Shown piece after piece: positions 10,940 through 22,189 of a DNA stretch of 64,000 nucleotides (the stretch's first letter is position 1; each line of letters begins with the position of its first letter). The translations under genes and the position numbers were made by a program. The DNA is from Blasia pusilla (Eukaryota; Marchantiophyta; Marchantiopsida; Blasiales), in NCBI GenBank assembly GCA_050084515.1, contig CM114272.1:60016001-60080000 (forward strand), written 5' to 3'. The notes beneath the pieces were generated by a model. That model worked only from the letters and a program-made list of their open reading frames with translations, was not told the origin of the DNA and did not search any database.

Positions 10940-12150
10940 GTGAAGCTTTGATACTTTGTTATCAACGCTTTATTTATATGCCCATGATATCATATTACTA
11001 GCACAGGATTCCATTAGTTTACAAAAGTACTTCGACTCTTTGGAAAGTTTTTGTATGAAGAATCAGCTAGAGGTCAATATAGAGAAGTCTAAAGTCATTA
11101 TAGTGGGTACTAGATCCAAGTTTTTGTTCTTTTACAAAGGTCTACTATTACAACAAGTGAAGAGTTATAAGTATCTAGGCATTGATTTCTCTTATGACTA
11201 TAGTTGGGCACTTTTCCTTCAAAAGAGAGTAGAAGTAGTTTACAAAACTCTATACTCACTTTTAAATTGGTGTCGAAAACCTCGTCTTGTATCTTGGGCT
11301 CTTAGGAAGTTCTTATGTACGAACTTAGTTCTCCTTGTGGTCTTATGTAGGACCCAAGTCTTATGGGGCACTGCTTATAAGAAGATAGGTTAGGAGTGCA
11401 TGGAGAGGGTGCAAAAGATCTTTCTACAAGAAGAATTGGGCATGAGAAACCAAACTTCTTATGCTATTCTAGATCTTCTTGCGGAAACATGTAGTCTTCC
11501 TCTTGGAGCAGAAGCTCTCTACTTGACCATCACTTATATTGCAAGGGTGAGATCTCTTGATATTTCTCACCTCCCTCATCAAGCTTTACGAGCCACACGC
11601 TCCATAGGATAGATTATAGATGTGGTAACTTGGTCTACAAAGTGGAATGTGGCTGAATGAGATTGGGACTTGAAATTGATGGCACTCCGTGAGCATCTAT
11701 AAAAGAAATTTCTCAACATTTTTTGGAGCATCCGGGGCACAAAAATGGAGTATTATCAACTTCATGTTAATCCTATGGTGGTATACTGTGAACAAGGATA
11801 TCTACTTGCGGGGATCTCCTCTTTCTTACGTCATATTAATGCACAATATAAGAGTGGTCTCATAGACTAGGAATTGAGGAAGGACAATGGCTCAACATTG
11901 ATAAAAGTGAATGAATTTGTAGGTGATGTGAATTTTTATTGAGAATAAAGAGCATGTGTTTGTTACGTATCCTAAGTATGAAGAGATAAGACTAGCTCAC
12001 AAGATAGATATGGGAATTTCTATTCTTTATTACAACTAGTGTCTTATGATTTAGGTTGTTATATTAGAGATATCACTATTCATCGCTTAAGTGCTTTAAG
12101 CATTGGTTAGGATAAGACTTAAAGGTTCTCTTCCTATTTCGGTCTATTAC
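10940..12150 (+). pseudogene. LINE reverse transcriptase fragment inserted in the Helitron
   Basis: From about 10948 the plus strand reads LYLYAHDIILLAQDSISLQK, where the LINE catalytic box YADD has become Y-A-H-D. Then come NQLEVNIEKSKVIIVGT, a YKYLGIDF thumb motif and W-C-R-K-P-R. The C-terminal part near 11940-11985 (E-H-V-F-V-T-Y-P-K-Y) resembles the zinc-binding reverse-transcriptase region of plant LINEs. The fingers and the endonuclease are absent. Helitron sequence stops just before it and resumes just after it, so it entered the Helitron. Stops at 11391 and about 11610, plus later ones, show decay. Confidence 0.8.
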
Positions 12151-12189
12151 TTATTATGTGTTTTTTGGGCTTGATTTATTTACCATTAT

Positions 12190-14130
12190 TTACCACAAGA
12201 AGCTTCCCAGATTTGTAGAAGATCTTCACTCTGTCAATTATTTGCCATCATTCTAGCTTATAATATACTTGCTCAACCCACTATATTATGGAGTGAATTT
12301 TTGGCTTCACTCATAGATGATATCCTCTATCAACGATGTGAGGTAAGCAAAACATTCAAGTATCCTTTCCTTTCTTCATCTTCAACATCATGTTCGTGGA
12401 CTTCTTTCGAATACATTGGTTGACCTTGCAGAAAACAAGAATTCCTTATCTCCCACCTTATGCTTCCACCATTAACACCACATTATTGGCAATACATTGT
12501 CATTTGCAAGATCAAGGAAAGAGATTGTATGATTTTTTGGATATGCCACAATATAACTTCGAATCCCCTAGTTCACGTACAATTTTTGAGGAAGAGGAAC
12601 TCTTTTATGATCGAGATGAGTTATGTACTCAAGTGAGAAGTGGAGAAGCATCTTTGAATGATGGACGAAGGATCATTTGGGATGCTATACATAATCAATT
12701 GGAGAAAATGACACATAATGTTGTACCTTTTGGAAAAAAGTTTTTATTGATGGCCCAGGTGGAATAGGGAAGATCTTCTTATATAATCTTCTCCTTGCAA
12801 GTGTAAGAAGTGCAGGAGGTATTGCTCCAATTTTTGCATCATCTAAGATAAATTTGCTACTATTAGATGTAGGGCGTACTACGCACACGCTACAAGATTC
12901 CTATAATTCTTGATGAAAACTTAACTTGGGAGCTATCTGTCAATAGCGATACATCACATGTCACCCAGAAGGCCTCGCTTATTATATGGGATGAGGCAAC
13001 TATGACTCATCGCCATGTGTTTCAGGTTGTGAATCGTACCTTACAAGATATTATAAGAGTAATCTCACATGACCCAAGGGATGTGCCATTTGGGGGAAAG
13101 CTTATTATTTTTGGTGGTGAATTTCGTCAAGTTTTATGTATCATTCGTTATGGGGACCATCCAAAATTTATACAAGCCACTTTAAAGAGATCACATTTAT
13201 GGTCCCATGTGAGGAGGATGAAGCTTACTACAAATATGAGAGTTGAAAATTTGGAAGGATATATGCGCACTCATCAACAAGCTTTTGCTGATTAGTTATT
13301 CGAGGTAGGAGAGGGTTGTGTGCCTTTATACACTTCTTTGGGAGATGATTTCATTCAACTACAGTCTAACATGGTTTTTCATGGTAAGAATGTAAAGGAC
13401 CTTATTGATATTATATACGGGAATGATCTTCAACGATTTCATGACATCAACTTTTTGAGAGATACAACTATTCTTACACCGAGAAATAAAGATGTTGATG
13501 ACATAAATACGGAAGTCATATCTCAATTTTGTGGAGAGGTAATTATCACTACTCTTAATTTTCATTATGTTAACGATTATATCTTACTTCATGAAATAAT
13601 TCTATTTAGGATGTTTTTGGGAAACAAATTTCTAACAAGTATGTATTTTATACTGGAACATACTTACCTTAGTGTTGACTCTATTCCAAATGAGGGAATG
13701 AGTTATATCTATCTAATAGAATTCTTGAATATATGCTTATCTTTTGGATTACCCTCACATCGTTTGTGTTTGAAGACTGGTGCGCCAATCATGCTTCAAC
13801 GAAACATGAATGGTTCAAAAAGACAAGTGAAAGGAACTCGATTGATCATTTGTGGATTCATGCAACATATCATAGATGCTAAGATTATTACTGGGAAGAA
13901 CATTGGAGATGGATTTTTCATTCCATCTATCCCATTGATTGCCTTTGACTAAAGCTTGCCTTTTGATTTACGTAGAGTGCAATTTCCTATCTGTCTTGCT
14001 TTTGCCATAACTGTTAATGAGTCACAAGGTCTGGCATTTCAAAAAGTTGGAATTTACTTACCCTCGCCTACATTTTCTCATGATCAATTATATGTGGCAC
14101 TATCTAGAGTAGGATAAAGAAGTTCAATTC
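12190..14130 (+). pseudogene. Helitron Pif1-like helicase part of RepHel
   Basis: The blocks in order are: LCQLFAIILAYNILAQPTIL (pre-helicase); GKRLYDF; a Walker A region readable as D-G-P-G-G-I-G-K-I-F near 12745-12770, where both Thr of the usual GGTGKTF are Ile; Walker B as LIIWDEATMTHRH; F-G-G-E-F-R-Q-V-L; K-L-T-T-N-M-R; ILTPRNKDVDDIN; LKTGAPIMLQRNMNGSKRQV; and VNESQGLAF with LYVALSRVG. This helicase would unwind the strand released by Rep. Frame changes flank Walker A, a stop falls at about 13293, and TGA or TAA stops break the final part. It cannot make an active protein. Confidence 0.88.
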
Positions 14131-14304
14131 ATATTATAATTGATAATGATACACATTGAAATAAAAAAGATGATTATAACAAAAATAAAGTGTATGAGGA
14201 GATTCTTGCATGTAAGAAATTCATGAATATTTTAAATTAAATAAATATAAAATTTTAATATTATTTTTTCAATTAATTAAAAATATTTTTTAAAAAGAAA
14301 ATTA

Positions 14305-14340
14305 TATGTCCGTACATCGCACAAACACCTTATTGGTTTT
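14305..14340 (+). repeat. degenerate Helitron 3' end hairpin, tentative
   Basis: GTCCGTACATCGCACAAAC resembles the common plant Helitron terminal hairpin of the form CCGTGCATCGCACGGG after a few C-to-T and G-to-A changes. It lies 175 bp after the last helicase motif. The terminal CTRR is not clear, so the exact end is uncertain. Confidence 0.35.
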
Positions 14341-15560
14341 TAATAAAAACAGAGGGACTTAAGACGTGGATGGCATATATGATCATGAATATTCAATCAA
14401 AATTTGAGACGCTTAACATTGGAGTGAGAGGCTTGGAGTTTGCTATGTGATATTATCATGGTTAATAGTTTAGGTAATTCCAAATAGGGATGTCTTTCCC
14501 AATATAAATCGATGATTTCCATGTCATATAGACACTCACTAGTTTGACACTCCCACTATTTGGATGCTATGTTTTTAAGCATTCTTACCTTTTTTTTTTC
14601 AAAGACTATTGTGAGTGCGACTTAGAGTAAAAGACGACCAAGACTTGGCCTCTATAGTGCAAAAGACGTGTTTTAAAGTCATATTTTTCCTTAGTAGTAG
14701 GAACTCATAAATCTTCAAATAGATAAATAAAAGTGCAAAAAAGTGAGGAAATGGGTAAGAAACTTAGAAAACACTCTAAATACAAACCAAAGATTGGGCT
14801 ACTTATGGACAAAAAATCAAGCTCTAGGTAGTTATTGATAGCAGAAAGACATGTCGTGCTCATACACATCGCTATCAACGAACATACACACAAACGTATG
14901 TGATCCCATGCCAACTCATGGAATGACTGCTCAAGCTCTCTCTCTTGGAGGTATACCTCCCTCCCTCTCCCAAACCCTCTCCACGGTAACCTATGCTCGC
15001 AAGTCACCTCCTTGGCTCTTGACCTACTGTAGCGGGTCAAGGGCCACTTCCCAAAGTGGAAAGTCAACTATACCAAAATGGTGACTTATCTGAAATAGTA
15101 AGTTCCTCAATATGGATCCAAATGAGCGGAAACGAAGGGGAAACTTGCTCTCGTAGGTTACCCGTGGCCTCCGTAGGTCATCCTCAACCTCTTGAGGCTG
15201 TCCTCTAGTATCTCTGAAGGCACTCTACTAGATCTCATCGATTTATCCTAACAGACATCACAAGGCTCAAAAGAAAGTACTTCACATCTCTTAAGTATTT
15301 CAACTTAGGAATTTTTAAAGCACTTGTAACTATAAGTTGATCTCTTAAATAACTAAGCAGGTGATGAACATTACTTTTGGAAAGAACTAGATATCTTTCA
15401 TCTCTTACTCAATAGAGTAACAATTTAAACTACAAACTTGAAATCCAAGTATCTTTAGGAACTTATTCATCTTACCATACAAAGCCTTTTGATTTTTAGC
15501 TAGTCTCAGTCCATAAAGAGCCTTTCTCAATTTTCATACAAGAGAAGGAAATTTCGGATG
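14341..15560. other. no gene recognised
   Basis: About 1.2 kb between the Helitron and the GC-rich repeat. Short open frames on both strands resemble nothing known. Confidence 0.4.
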
Positions 15561-15654
15561 CTCCTATGCAAGGTTGCATGGAAACGGACAAGTCTGAACA
15601 TTTCCACGGACATGCCGCCCCCTTATATTTGTCCCTAGGACGGACATGTGTGTG

Positions 15655-16102
15655 TGTGAGAAAACAGAAAGTGATGAAATCACTGAAATCTTTACAAAAC
15701 TTAGAGATACAAAGTGCCCTAGTCCGTCCGTGCGCTCACAGAAGAACTTCGATGGAACGTGAACTGGGAGATAACTCGACATACGAGAATGCGCTACCGC
15801 TGCGGCTCCCGACTATTTGACTACTCGGGAAAACTAGGGTTTTTACCTATTTTTCTTTGTTTCTATTAATAGAAAATTTTTGCATCTAACCCTATCTAAC
15901 CCTATATTGCATCAGGGTGCCCCGCATCCTAATGCAATATAGGGTTAGATAAACCTAGTAACGCTACTCCGTAAACCACCTACGTCATATTACTATGACT
16001 CCTTCGACATCTAAGTCGGAACCATCGATCCAGGCTTCTCCTCATAAAAGGGGGCCGATCAGATCAATGGTGCTCAGAGGAGTGGATGTTGAGAATCCAA
16101 CA
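15655..16102 (-). repeat. copia 3' LTR (448 bp)
   Basis: Starts TGTGAGAAAA and ends ATCCAACA on the plus strand, matching the other LTR. It is 31 bp longer because it keeps both arms of an internal hairpin (15896-15948). The other LTR keeps only one arm. Confidence 0.93.
15896..15948. repeat. perfect 17-bp inverted repeat in the LTR
   Basis: CTAACCCTATATTGCAT (15896-15912) and its exact reverse complement (15932-15948) flank a 19-base spacer. The degenerate LTR at 50965-51440 also shows both arms, so both were probably in the ancestor and the 20228-20644 copy lost one. Confidence 0.85.
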
Positions 16103-16115
16103 TCCCCCCTCAATA
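16103..16115 (-). promoter_or_regulatory. copia polypurine tract
   Basis: On the minus strand TTGAGGGGGGA immediately precedes the TGTTGG start of the 3' LTR. This is the usual site for plus-strand priming. Confidence 0.75.
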
Positions 16116-16131
16116 TCCACTCTCATGTGGA

Positions 16132-17787
16132 CTACTGTTTTGGACCTATGCCAAGACCCTTAAGATGTCGATGAAGCTGATCTCCGCTCAAGGCTTTCGT
16201 GAAGATGTCTGCACGGTTATCCTCTGTTGGACAATAGACTAACTTCAAAACCACTCTCTCAATCAATTCACGAACAAAGTGGTATTGGATCTCTATGTGC
16301 TTCGTACGAGCATGAAACACAGGATTATGTGCTATGGCAATGCAACTCTGATTGTCACACCACATTACAGTAGCATTTTCGGGTGCTTCTCCTATGTCCT
16401 CCAATATCCATCTCAACCATACTGCTTCACAAGAAGCATAACAAGCTGCCTTGTACTTTGCCTCGGTAGAAGAAAGAGCCACTGTAGGTTGCTTCTTGCT
16501 GACCCATGACACCACACCTGATCCTACCAAGAAGAAATAACCCGAAATTGATCTTCCAGAATCTGAATCTCCTGCCCAATCCGAGTCACAAAAAGCTGTC
16601 TTTTCCGTCCCTGCTCCATAGGTGATGCCGTACTCGATAGTGCCTTTGATGTACTTCAACACACGCATCCCTGCCTTCCAATGGTTCTCACAAGGCTTAG
16701 TTGAGAACCTACTCAACACTCCCACATCGAAGCTAATGTCTGGTCTACTGTTACACAAAAATATCAAACTGCCTACAAGCTTTCTGTACAACTTTTCATC
16801 TACCAATGGTGAAACATCCTCCATCGAGAGTTTCAACTCTACCTCCATTGGCGAGACCACTGCCTTACACTCCGTCATCCCGAATGTCTTCAAGATTTCT
16901 CTAACATACTTCTGCTGAGAGAGAAAAATAGAATCTGACTGTTGCCAAATTTCCAGTCCTATAAAGTAGTGCAAAAGACCTAAATCTGACATTTCAAACT
17001 CAGATTTCAACACTCCCTTCATTTCCTCTATTTTCTTAATATGGTCTCCTGTGATGATCAGATCATCCACATACAAGACTATCAACATATACATCCCATC
17101 TTCGCAAAACACATACAAATTTGCTTCTGAAGGACTCTTGATGAGACCCTTCTCTCAAAAGAATGTATCTATTTGTTGATACCATACCCTTGGGGCTTGC
17201 TTCAACCCATACAATGCTCGATGAAGTAAACAAACTTTCTCTTCTGATCCGGGTGTCTCAAAACCAGGTGGTTGAGAAACATATACCTCCTCCTTAAGAC
17301 TCCCGTTCAGAAAAGCAGACTTCACATCGTATTGGTATACAGGCCAACGTCTTCTTCCTGCAACCGCTAGAACAATTCAAATGGTTGTCATCCTTGCAAT
17401 GGGAGAAAAAGTCTCATAGTAGTCAAAACCTTCGATTTGTGAGCATCCTTGTGCGACCAACCTCGCTTTGAATTTATCCAATGTACCGTCCGACTTGTAC
17501 TTGGTCTTGTACACCCACTTGGTGCGTATTATCTTCCTGTCCTTTGGCTTTTCAACCAAAGTCCAAGTTTCATTTCTCTGAATAGCGTCCATCTCCATCT
17601 GCATGGCCTCTCTCCATTGAGGATGAGCCAGGGCCTCATCCAAGCATGATGGCTCTTCCACCTTCAAGACCTCTGTCATCAGGGCCATGTTGACGAGATG
17701 TGCGGAAGCTCTATTCTGCTCCTCTAGTCTCTTGGATCTCCTTGGATGTGTAACAACTTCATCGATTCTTTGGTGGATCCTTACCAT
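16132..17787 (-). pseudogene. copia reverse transcriptase and RNase H
   Basis: From 17787 down: an S-K-R-L-E-E linker; QMEMDAIQRNETWTLVEKPK; KWVYKTKYKSDGTLDKFKAR, the start of RVT_2; the palm with Y-Q-Y-D-V-K-S-A-F-L-N-G; and the catalytic YVDDLIITG, intact. RNase H follows with DSDWAGDSDSGRSISGYFF, SSTEAKYKAACYASCEAVWL, CDNQSCIAIAHNPVFHARTK and a C-terminal DIFTKALSGDQ, ending at the stop at 16132. A frameshift near 17790 separates it from integrase. TGA stops break the conserved T-T-I-x-I-V-L-A block (about 17373) and an F-F-x-E-K-G block (about 17155); each is one C-to-T from CGA. The enzyme would copy element RNA into DNA. Confidence 0.95.
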
Positions 17788-17794
17788 CCAAGAG

Positions 17795-19033
17795 CTACTT
17801 TATCCACTTAGGGTATGACGACCGTAGTGGAAGAGCAGGTTGCTCTTTGTAATCATCACCAAATTCTTCTTCTTGATGATCTGGTGTAAATATTTGTGGT
17901 GTGCTCTGGTGGGTTATCTCTTCGTTTGATGATAATGTGGACGGACCACTGATATCCGCCACTTGACGAGGCTGTTCCTGGAACACCACATCACGACTCA
18001 CAAGCATCTTTTTTTCCTCAGGACACCAAAGGCGATAAGCTTTAGACTCATCATTGTATCCCATAAAGATGCACTTCCTGCTCTTGGACTCCAGCTTGGT
18101 CCTGGATGCTTCAGGAATATGTACAAAATATTCACTACCAAAAGTCCTGAAATGTTAGACTGATGGTACCTTACCTGAGTATGATTGATGAGGAGTCATG
18201 CCTTGCACTGACTTGGTAGCACTTCTATTTAGAATGTATACGGCAGTATTGACAGCTTCATCCCAAAATCCTTCTATCAAACCTTTTGCTTTCATCATAC
18301 ATCTTGCCATCTCCACCACTGTATGGTTTCGATGCTCAACAACTCCATTTTGTTGTGGTGTATGTGCCGTGTTTAACTGTCGCTTGATTCCATGCTCTCC
18401 GAAATATTTGTTGAATTCTATTGATAAGAATTCTCCTCCTCGATCGGTGCGAAGCTTTTGTACCTTCTTTCCTGTCTCATTCTCAACCAGCTTGTGCCAT
18501 ACTTTAAATTTTCCAAAAACACTTGCCTTATCACAAAGGAAATACACCCACATCTTCCTAGTATAATCGTCGACAACTAAAAAGAAGTAGGAAGAACCAC
18601 CTAATGCCACTGTTCTCATTTTACCACAAAGGTCAGCATGCATCAACTCTAGAGGAGCCTTTGCCCTATTGCTGGACTCATGTGGAAATGGTTTTCGGTG
18701 TTGCTTGCCCATCATACAAGCTTCACAAATATCCGACACTCCAAAAATTTTTGGTAAATGAGCAACCATGCCAGATTTCTGCATCTGACTTAGTGAGGGA
18801 AAGCTTAGGTGACCAAATCTTTCATGCCACAACTCACTGCTACTAAGATCTGTACCTACACTTGTCGTGAAAGCATACAACTTGTAGATATTTCCACGTC
18901 GTATACCTTCACCCACTACTTTCCCATTGGCATCCTCAATGACTGCTCCAGTTTTCTTGAAACAGACTTCTAGGTCACGATCACATAATACTGCCATTGA
19001 AATCAAATTTCGCTTCAACTCTGGTACGTACAT
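17795..19033 (-). pseudogene. copia integrase (GAG-pre-integrase plus catalytic core)
   Basis: The minus strand shows the zinc-binding region E-L-W-H-E-R-F-G-H-L with C-E-A-C-M-M-G-K. The catalytic core follows: first Asp in LMHADLCGK, then V-V-D-D-Y-T-R, and the region of the last Glu in HTPQQNGVVEHRN. The usual E-R-x-N is E-H-R-N here. The C-terminal part (GYNDESKAYRLWCPEEKKML) covers 18064-17795. A TAA stop at about 18155 splits core and C-terminus, and a TAG lies near 17802. Integrase would insert the cDNA and produce the 5-bp duplication seen at the edges. Confidence 0.93.
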
Positions 19034-19141
19034 TACATCAGTTAACTTCTTTTCATCTCCTTTTTGTGAGACTAAAGAAATTGTGCCTTTCCCTTCTAGA
19101 GGGCACTTTGCATTATTCCCAACAATAACAACGATGGGCTC

Positions 19142-20155
19142 CTATAGAGGCTGTAAGGAGCTATACCAATCCTTATGATTGGTCATATGCCTAGATGCTC
19201 CACTATTGAGCACCCATGCATCTTCACTCTTTGTCTTAGTGGAATGTTCTGCCTGTGTGCAAAACTCTTCTATTGCTATCCAAGCATCTACTTCATGTTC
19301 TCCCAGTTCTACAGAATTTCCAGACTCCTTCTTAGGTCTTAAACAACCGTTCTTCTCATCCTGACTCCTCTTTCTACAATCTTTGATAAGATGACCTAGC
19401 TTACCACAATAAAAGCATTTGAAGGTTTTTCTTGGAAATTTCTTCTTGACATTTGAACTGTAATCCTGATTTCTACCTCTCTGTACGTTGGCAGTAAATG
19501 CTGCATCACTTTCCTCTCTTGCTTCCAATCGCATTTCCTCTTCTACCAACATTGCACTAAATTGTTCAAAAGTAAGCGGCATGGGTCTTACTTGAGTATT
19601 CAGTGCAGTGACCAAACTGTCATACCTTGGAGGCAAAATCCTTATGCACCGACGTGCCAAATCTTCGCTAGATTTTGAAATTCCTACGGACGCCATCTGA
19701 TCTTGAAGATTCTTGATCTTTGTCAAAAACTGCTCCGTGCTTTCTCCTTTTGAAATTTTTTCGGACGTAAGCTAATTCTCTAGATTCTGAATCCGAGTCT
19801 CATTCCTCGTTTCATACTGATTCTTCAAAATGTTCCACGCCTCAGCAGCAGTGGTTGTATGTTGAATGAGAGTCATGACAGAATCAGTTACATTCGTGAC
19901 AATTGCATATAGAGCATCAGCGTTTCTGCGTCTCCATGCCAACAATATAACAGGATCGATATCCCCAGATGAAGATGAACATGCAGAACTCAAACTAGCT
20001 TGTGGATTTGAATTGACCCCTGTGGCCGTTTCCCAGATATCAAATGATTCGAGAATAGTTCTCATTTTGAACTTCCACAACGTATAGTTAGACCCATCTA
20101 ACTTCCCTTCACCCTGCGAAGGAGGGCGAGCACGAACTGACGAAGAAGTAGCCAT
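19142..20155 (-). pseudogene. copia gag and protease
   Basis: The first Met at 20155 lies 62 bp after the primer site. Gag begins MATSSSVRARPPSQGEGKLD, with G-S-N-Y-T-L-W-K-F-K-M, the usual copia gag start. A perfect CX2CX4HX4C zinc knuckle (CFYCGKLGHLIKDC) lies around 19385-19430. Protease starts with WVLNSGASRHMT, where the catalytic D-S-G reads N-S-G, one G-to-A change that should abolish activity. A TAG splits gag near 19770 (E-N-stop-L-T-S-E, one C-to-T from CAG) and another stop follows protease at 19142. Confidence 0.93.
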
Positions 20156-20216
20156 CTCTCAAGATTTTGTGCAAACACACTAGATCGCCAGATACAAAAT
20201 ACTGGAAAACCTACTA

Positions 20217-20227
20217 CTCTGATACCA
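20217..20227 (-). promoter_or_regulatory. copia primer-binding site (initiator Met-tRNA)
   Basis: Directly after the 5' LTR the minus strand reads TGGTATCAGAG, complementary to the 3' end of initiator methionine tRNA. This is the standard primer for plant copia elements. Confidence 0.9.
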
Positions 20228-20644
20228 TGTGAGAAAATAGAAAGTGACGAAATGAGTGAAATCTTTAGAAAACTTAGAGATACAAAGTGGCCTAGTCTGT
20301 CCGTGCGCTCACAGAAGAGCTTCGATGGAACCTGAACTGGGAGATAACTCGGCATACGAGAATGCGCTACCGCTGCGGCTCCCGACTATTTGACTACTCG
20401 GGAAAACTAGGGTTTTTACCTATTTTTCTTCGTTTCTATTAATAGAAAAATTTTGGTTACTACCCGCACCCTAATGCAATATAGGGTTAGATAAACCTAG
20501 TAACGCCACTCCGTAAACCACCTACGTCATATAACTATGACTCCTTCGACGTCTCAGTCGGAACCATCGATCCAGGCTTCTCCTCATAAAAGGGGGCCGA
20601 TCAGATCAATGGTGCTCAGAGGAGTGGATGTTGAGAATCCAACA
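20228..20644 (-). repeat. copia 5' LTR (417 bp)
   Basis: Same ends as the left LTR (TGTGAGAAAA ... ATCCAACA). It matches along its length except for loss of one hairpin arm and scattered transitions. It is followed by the second GTGTG. Confidence 0.93.
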
Positions 20645-20990
20645 GTGTGTAGGCTTGGATACCCGTAGCCCCTACCTAAGCCCGCTTCTAAGCCTGCCGA
20701 ACCAGTAGTGTAGACTTGGGCTAGTGGAGCTCGCACCAATTTTGTGGCTCACGCACAACCCACACTTGCCCAATCCACCATGTGTGGGCCCTACAAGGGT
20801 GCGATTGGGGCTCTGTCTGCCTTGCGGGCCTACCGCGGGCTGGTGCAAGCCACACGCGGGCCACAAAACCAGTGCATGCTTGGAGAACATGGGTCTACAT
20901 TGCGCCCTCAGAAGGCTCGGATGGTGGGCCATAGGTACCCAAGCTCGCATAGACTTAAGTACATGGACATGTTCGCGGACACGGATTTTG

Positions 20991-21540
20991 CGAACCTAAT
21001 GACTCAAATAGTATTCGAAATGACTTAGTCATTGAAAAGTCATATTCCGTAAATGGTTCAATAATCCAAGTCATTTTTTCACACATGTGTATTAGAAAAT
21101 ATAATTTAGAGAATATATATAGATATATTTATATTACCAAGGCCTTATAAAAACTAGCCCTAGGAGGTATAATGAATCGGGAAAATTTTCTATTCAATTA
21201 AAAAGAAAAAAGAAAAAAAAGAGTAAAAAAATATTTCCAGTGTTAATAAAGGAATCCATAAAATATGGTTAATTTTCTGTCATTTTATAGGAAAATCAGG
21301 AATATGGTGGTATTTCAATACATAACCATAACAATAATTAAATAACTGAATTTTGTTTTCAGAAACAACCATTAAATCTAATAAAAAATCAACCATTATA
21401 TTAAAGTAAACATTAAATCTATGGGAGTAGAGGATGGACTCCTAAAAATTTTGGAATAGCAAATCATTAATATTAACTAGTGAATTATAAAACACATTTT
21501 AAAAAAAGGCATTACAGTGGAAGAAGGTTGCACATGGAAA
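20991..21540. repeat. AT-rich segment with ATGACT/AGTCAT motifs
   Basis: The first 90 bases hold several ATGACT and AGTCAT words, the mark of the CACTA-like family seen elsewhere in the window. The rest is plain AT-rich DNA with no gene. No terminus was found here, so it is probably an internal fragment. Confidence 0.4.
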
Positions 21541-21544
21541 AAGT

Positions 21545-22185
21545 CAGCGTCCACATACTTATGTTCGTCTGATGGACGGACATGTCCGTCAGAGTCCGGG
21601 CATCCGGGGCCCGCACCCGAGCCTGCACCCGAGCCCGCACCCGTTGCGTGGCCTGCAGCCCGGCCTGGGGCGGGCTTGGTGCGGGCCTTGTGTGCGGGCT
21701 CGAGGCTTTTCTTGAGCTTGGCGGACCACCTTACCGTCCGTCCGACCAATTTTTTATGAAGCGGACCAAATTTTTGCGGGCTTGGTGCGAGCTCAGGGCT
21801 TGCATGCGGGCTATTGGGCCTTGAGTGCGCTCTTGCCCGCCTAGAGCCCACGCCCAACCAGCCTAGCCCATGCGTGCCCGCACTTGCCCACCCTAGCCCA
21901 TGCCTGCCCACCTAGAGCCTACGCCCAACCAACCTAGAGCCCGCACTTGCCCACCCTAGCCCACGCCTGCCCACCTAGAGCCCACGCCCAACCAACCTAG
22001 AGCCCGCACTTGCCCACCCTAGCCCACGCCTACCCGCCAAAGCTCGCCCCGTGCTTGCTATGCAGACCACACAACAAGTGTGGGCTCCTACAGCCCAGAT
22101 CTAGGTGGAGGGCTCCGAGGTGGGCTCGAGGCAGGCCGGGTGCGGGTCAAGCATGTCTGGACTTGTCCATGTCCGTACAACCTTG
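21545..22185. mobile_element. GC-rich hAT-like repeat with CGGACATG ends
   Basis: The block opens with ATGGACGGACATGTCCGTCA and closes with GACTTGTCCATGTCCGTACA then ACCTTG. Between them are long runs of CCCGCACCCG, GCGGGCT and CCTAGAGCCC words. Long frames read through it only because of its base composition. The right end is the inverse of the left end at 15569 (28 of 35 bases by eye). Non-autonomous hAT-like is an inference. Confidence 0.4.
21840..22035. repeat. 63-bp tandem repeat, about three copies
   Basis: CACTTGCCCACCCTAGCCCA recurs at 21881, 21944 and 22007, exactly 63 bp apart. The rest of each unit is CCTAGAGCCCACGCCCAACC with few changes. Confidence 0.88.
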
Positions 22186-22189
22186 CAAT

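Larger units (their letters stand above)
9160..14340 (+). mobile_element. Helitron, decayed, split by a LINE fragment
   Basis: The two diagnostic parts of a plant Helitron lie in order on the plus strand: an HUH Rep domain (9160-10905) and a Pif1-like SF1B helicase (12190-14130). They are separated by about 1.2 kb of LINE reverse transcriptase. Joined across that insert, they follow the usual order of a RepHel protein. A degenerate stretch near 14307 resembles a Helitron 3' hairpin. Many stops and frameshifts make it inactive. A second, antisense fragment of a related helicase lies at 51441-52015. Confidence 0.9.
15655..20644 (-). mobile_element. complete Ty1/copia LTR retrotransposon, 4,990 bp
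   Basis: Two LTRs with TG...CA ends flank gag, protease, integrase, reverse transcriptase and RNase H in the Ty1/copia order, all on the minus strand. The five bases before (15650-15654) and after (20645-20649) are both GTGTG, a proper target duplication. A Met-tRNA primer site and a polypurine tract lie next to the LTRs. The polyprotein has a handful of stops and one frameshift, so it is inactive. It inserted into the GC-rich repeat. Fragments of the same family occur at 29-190 and 49440-51440. Confidence 0.95.
15569..20990. mobile_element. GC-rich hAT-like repeat segment holding the copia element
   Basis: The left edge reads CAAGGTTGCATGGAAACGGA, then GTCTGAACAT. The copia inserted at CGGACATGTG, and the right part (20645-20990) is GC-rich with ACATGGACATGTTCGCGGAC near its end. 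The left edge inverted resembles the right edge of the next GC-rich block at 22151-22185. Inverted ends of this kind next to CCCG/GGGC-rich sequence fit non-autonomous hAT-type elements. Limits and class are tentative, and no 8-bp target duplication was found. Confidence 0.35.

Noticed and set aside
15891-15948. Telomere-like CCCTAT/CCCTA words in the copia LTR
   Set aside because: Only two or three imperfect units, explained by the LTR hairpin and conserved in the family.
21517-21911. Overlapping frames of 80-144 codons on both strands
   Set aside because: They are products of GC-rich, stop-poor repeat sequence (Pro/Ala/Gly-rich on both strands) and show no domain.
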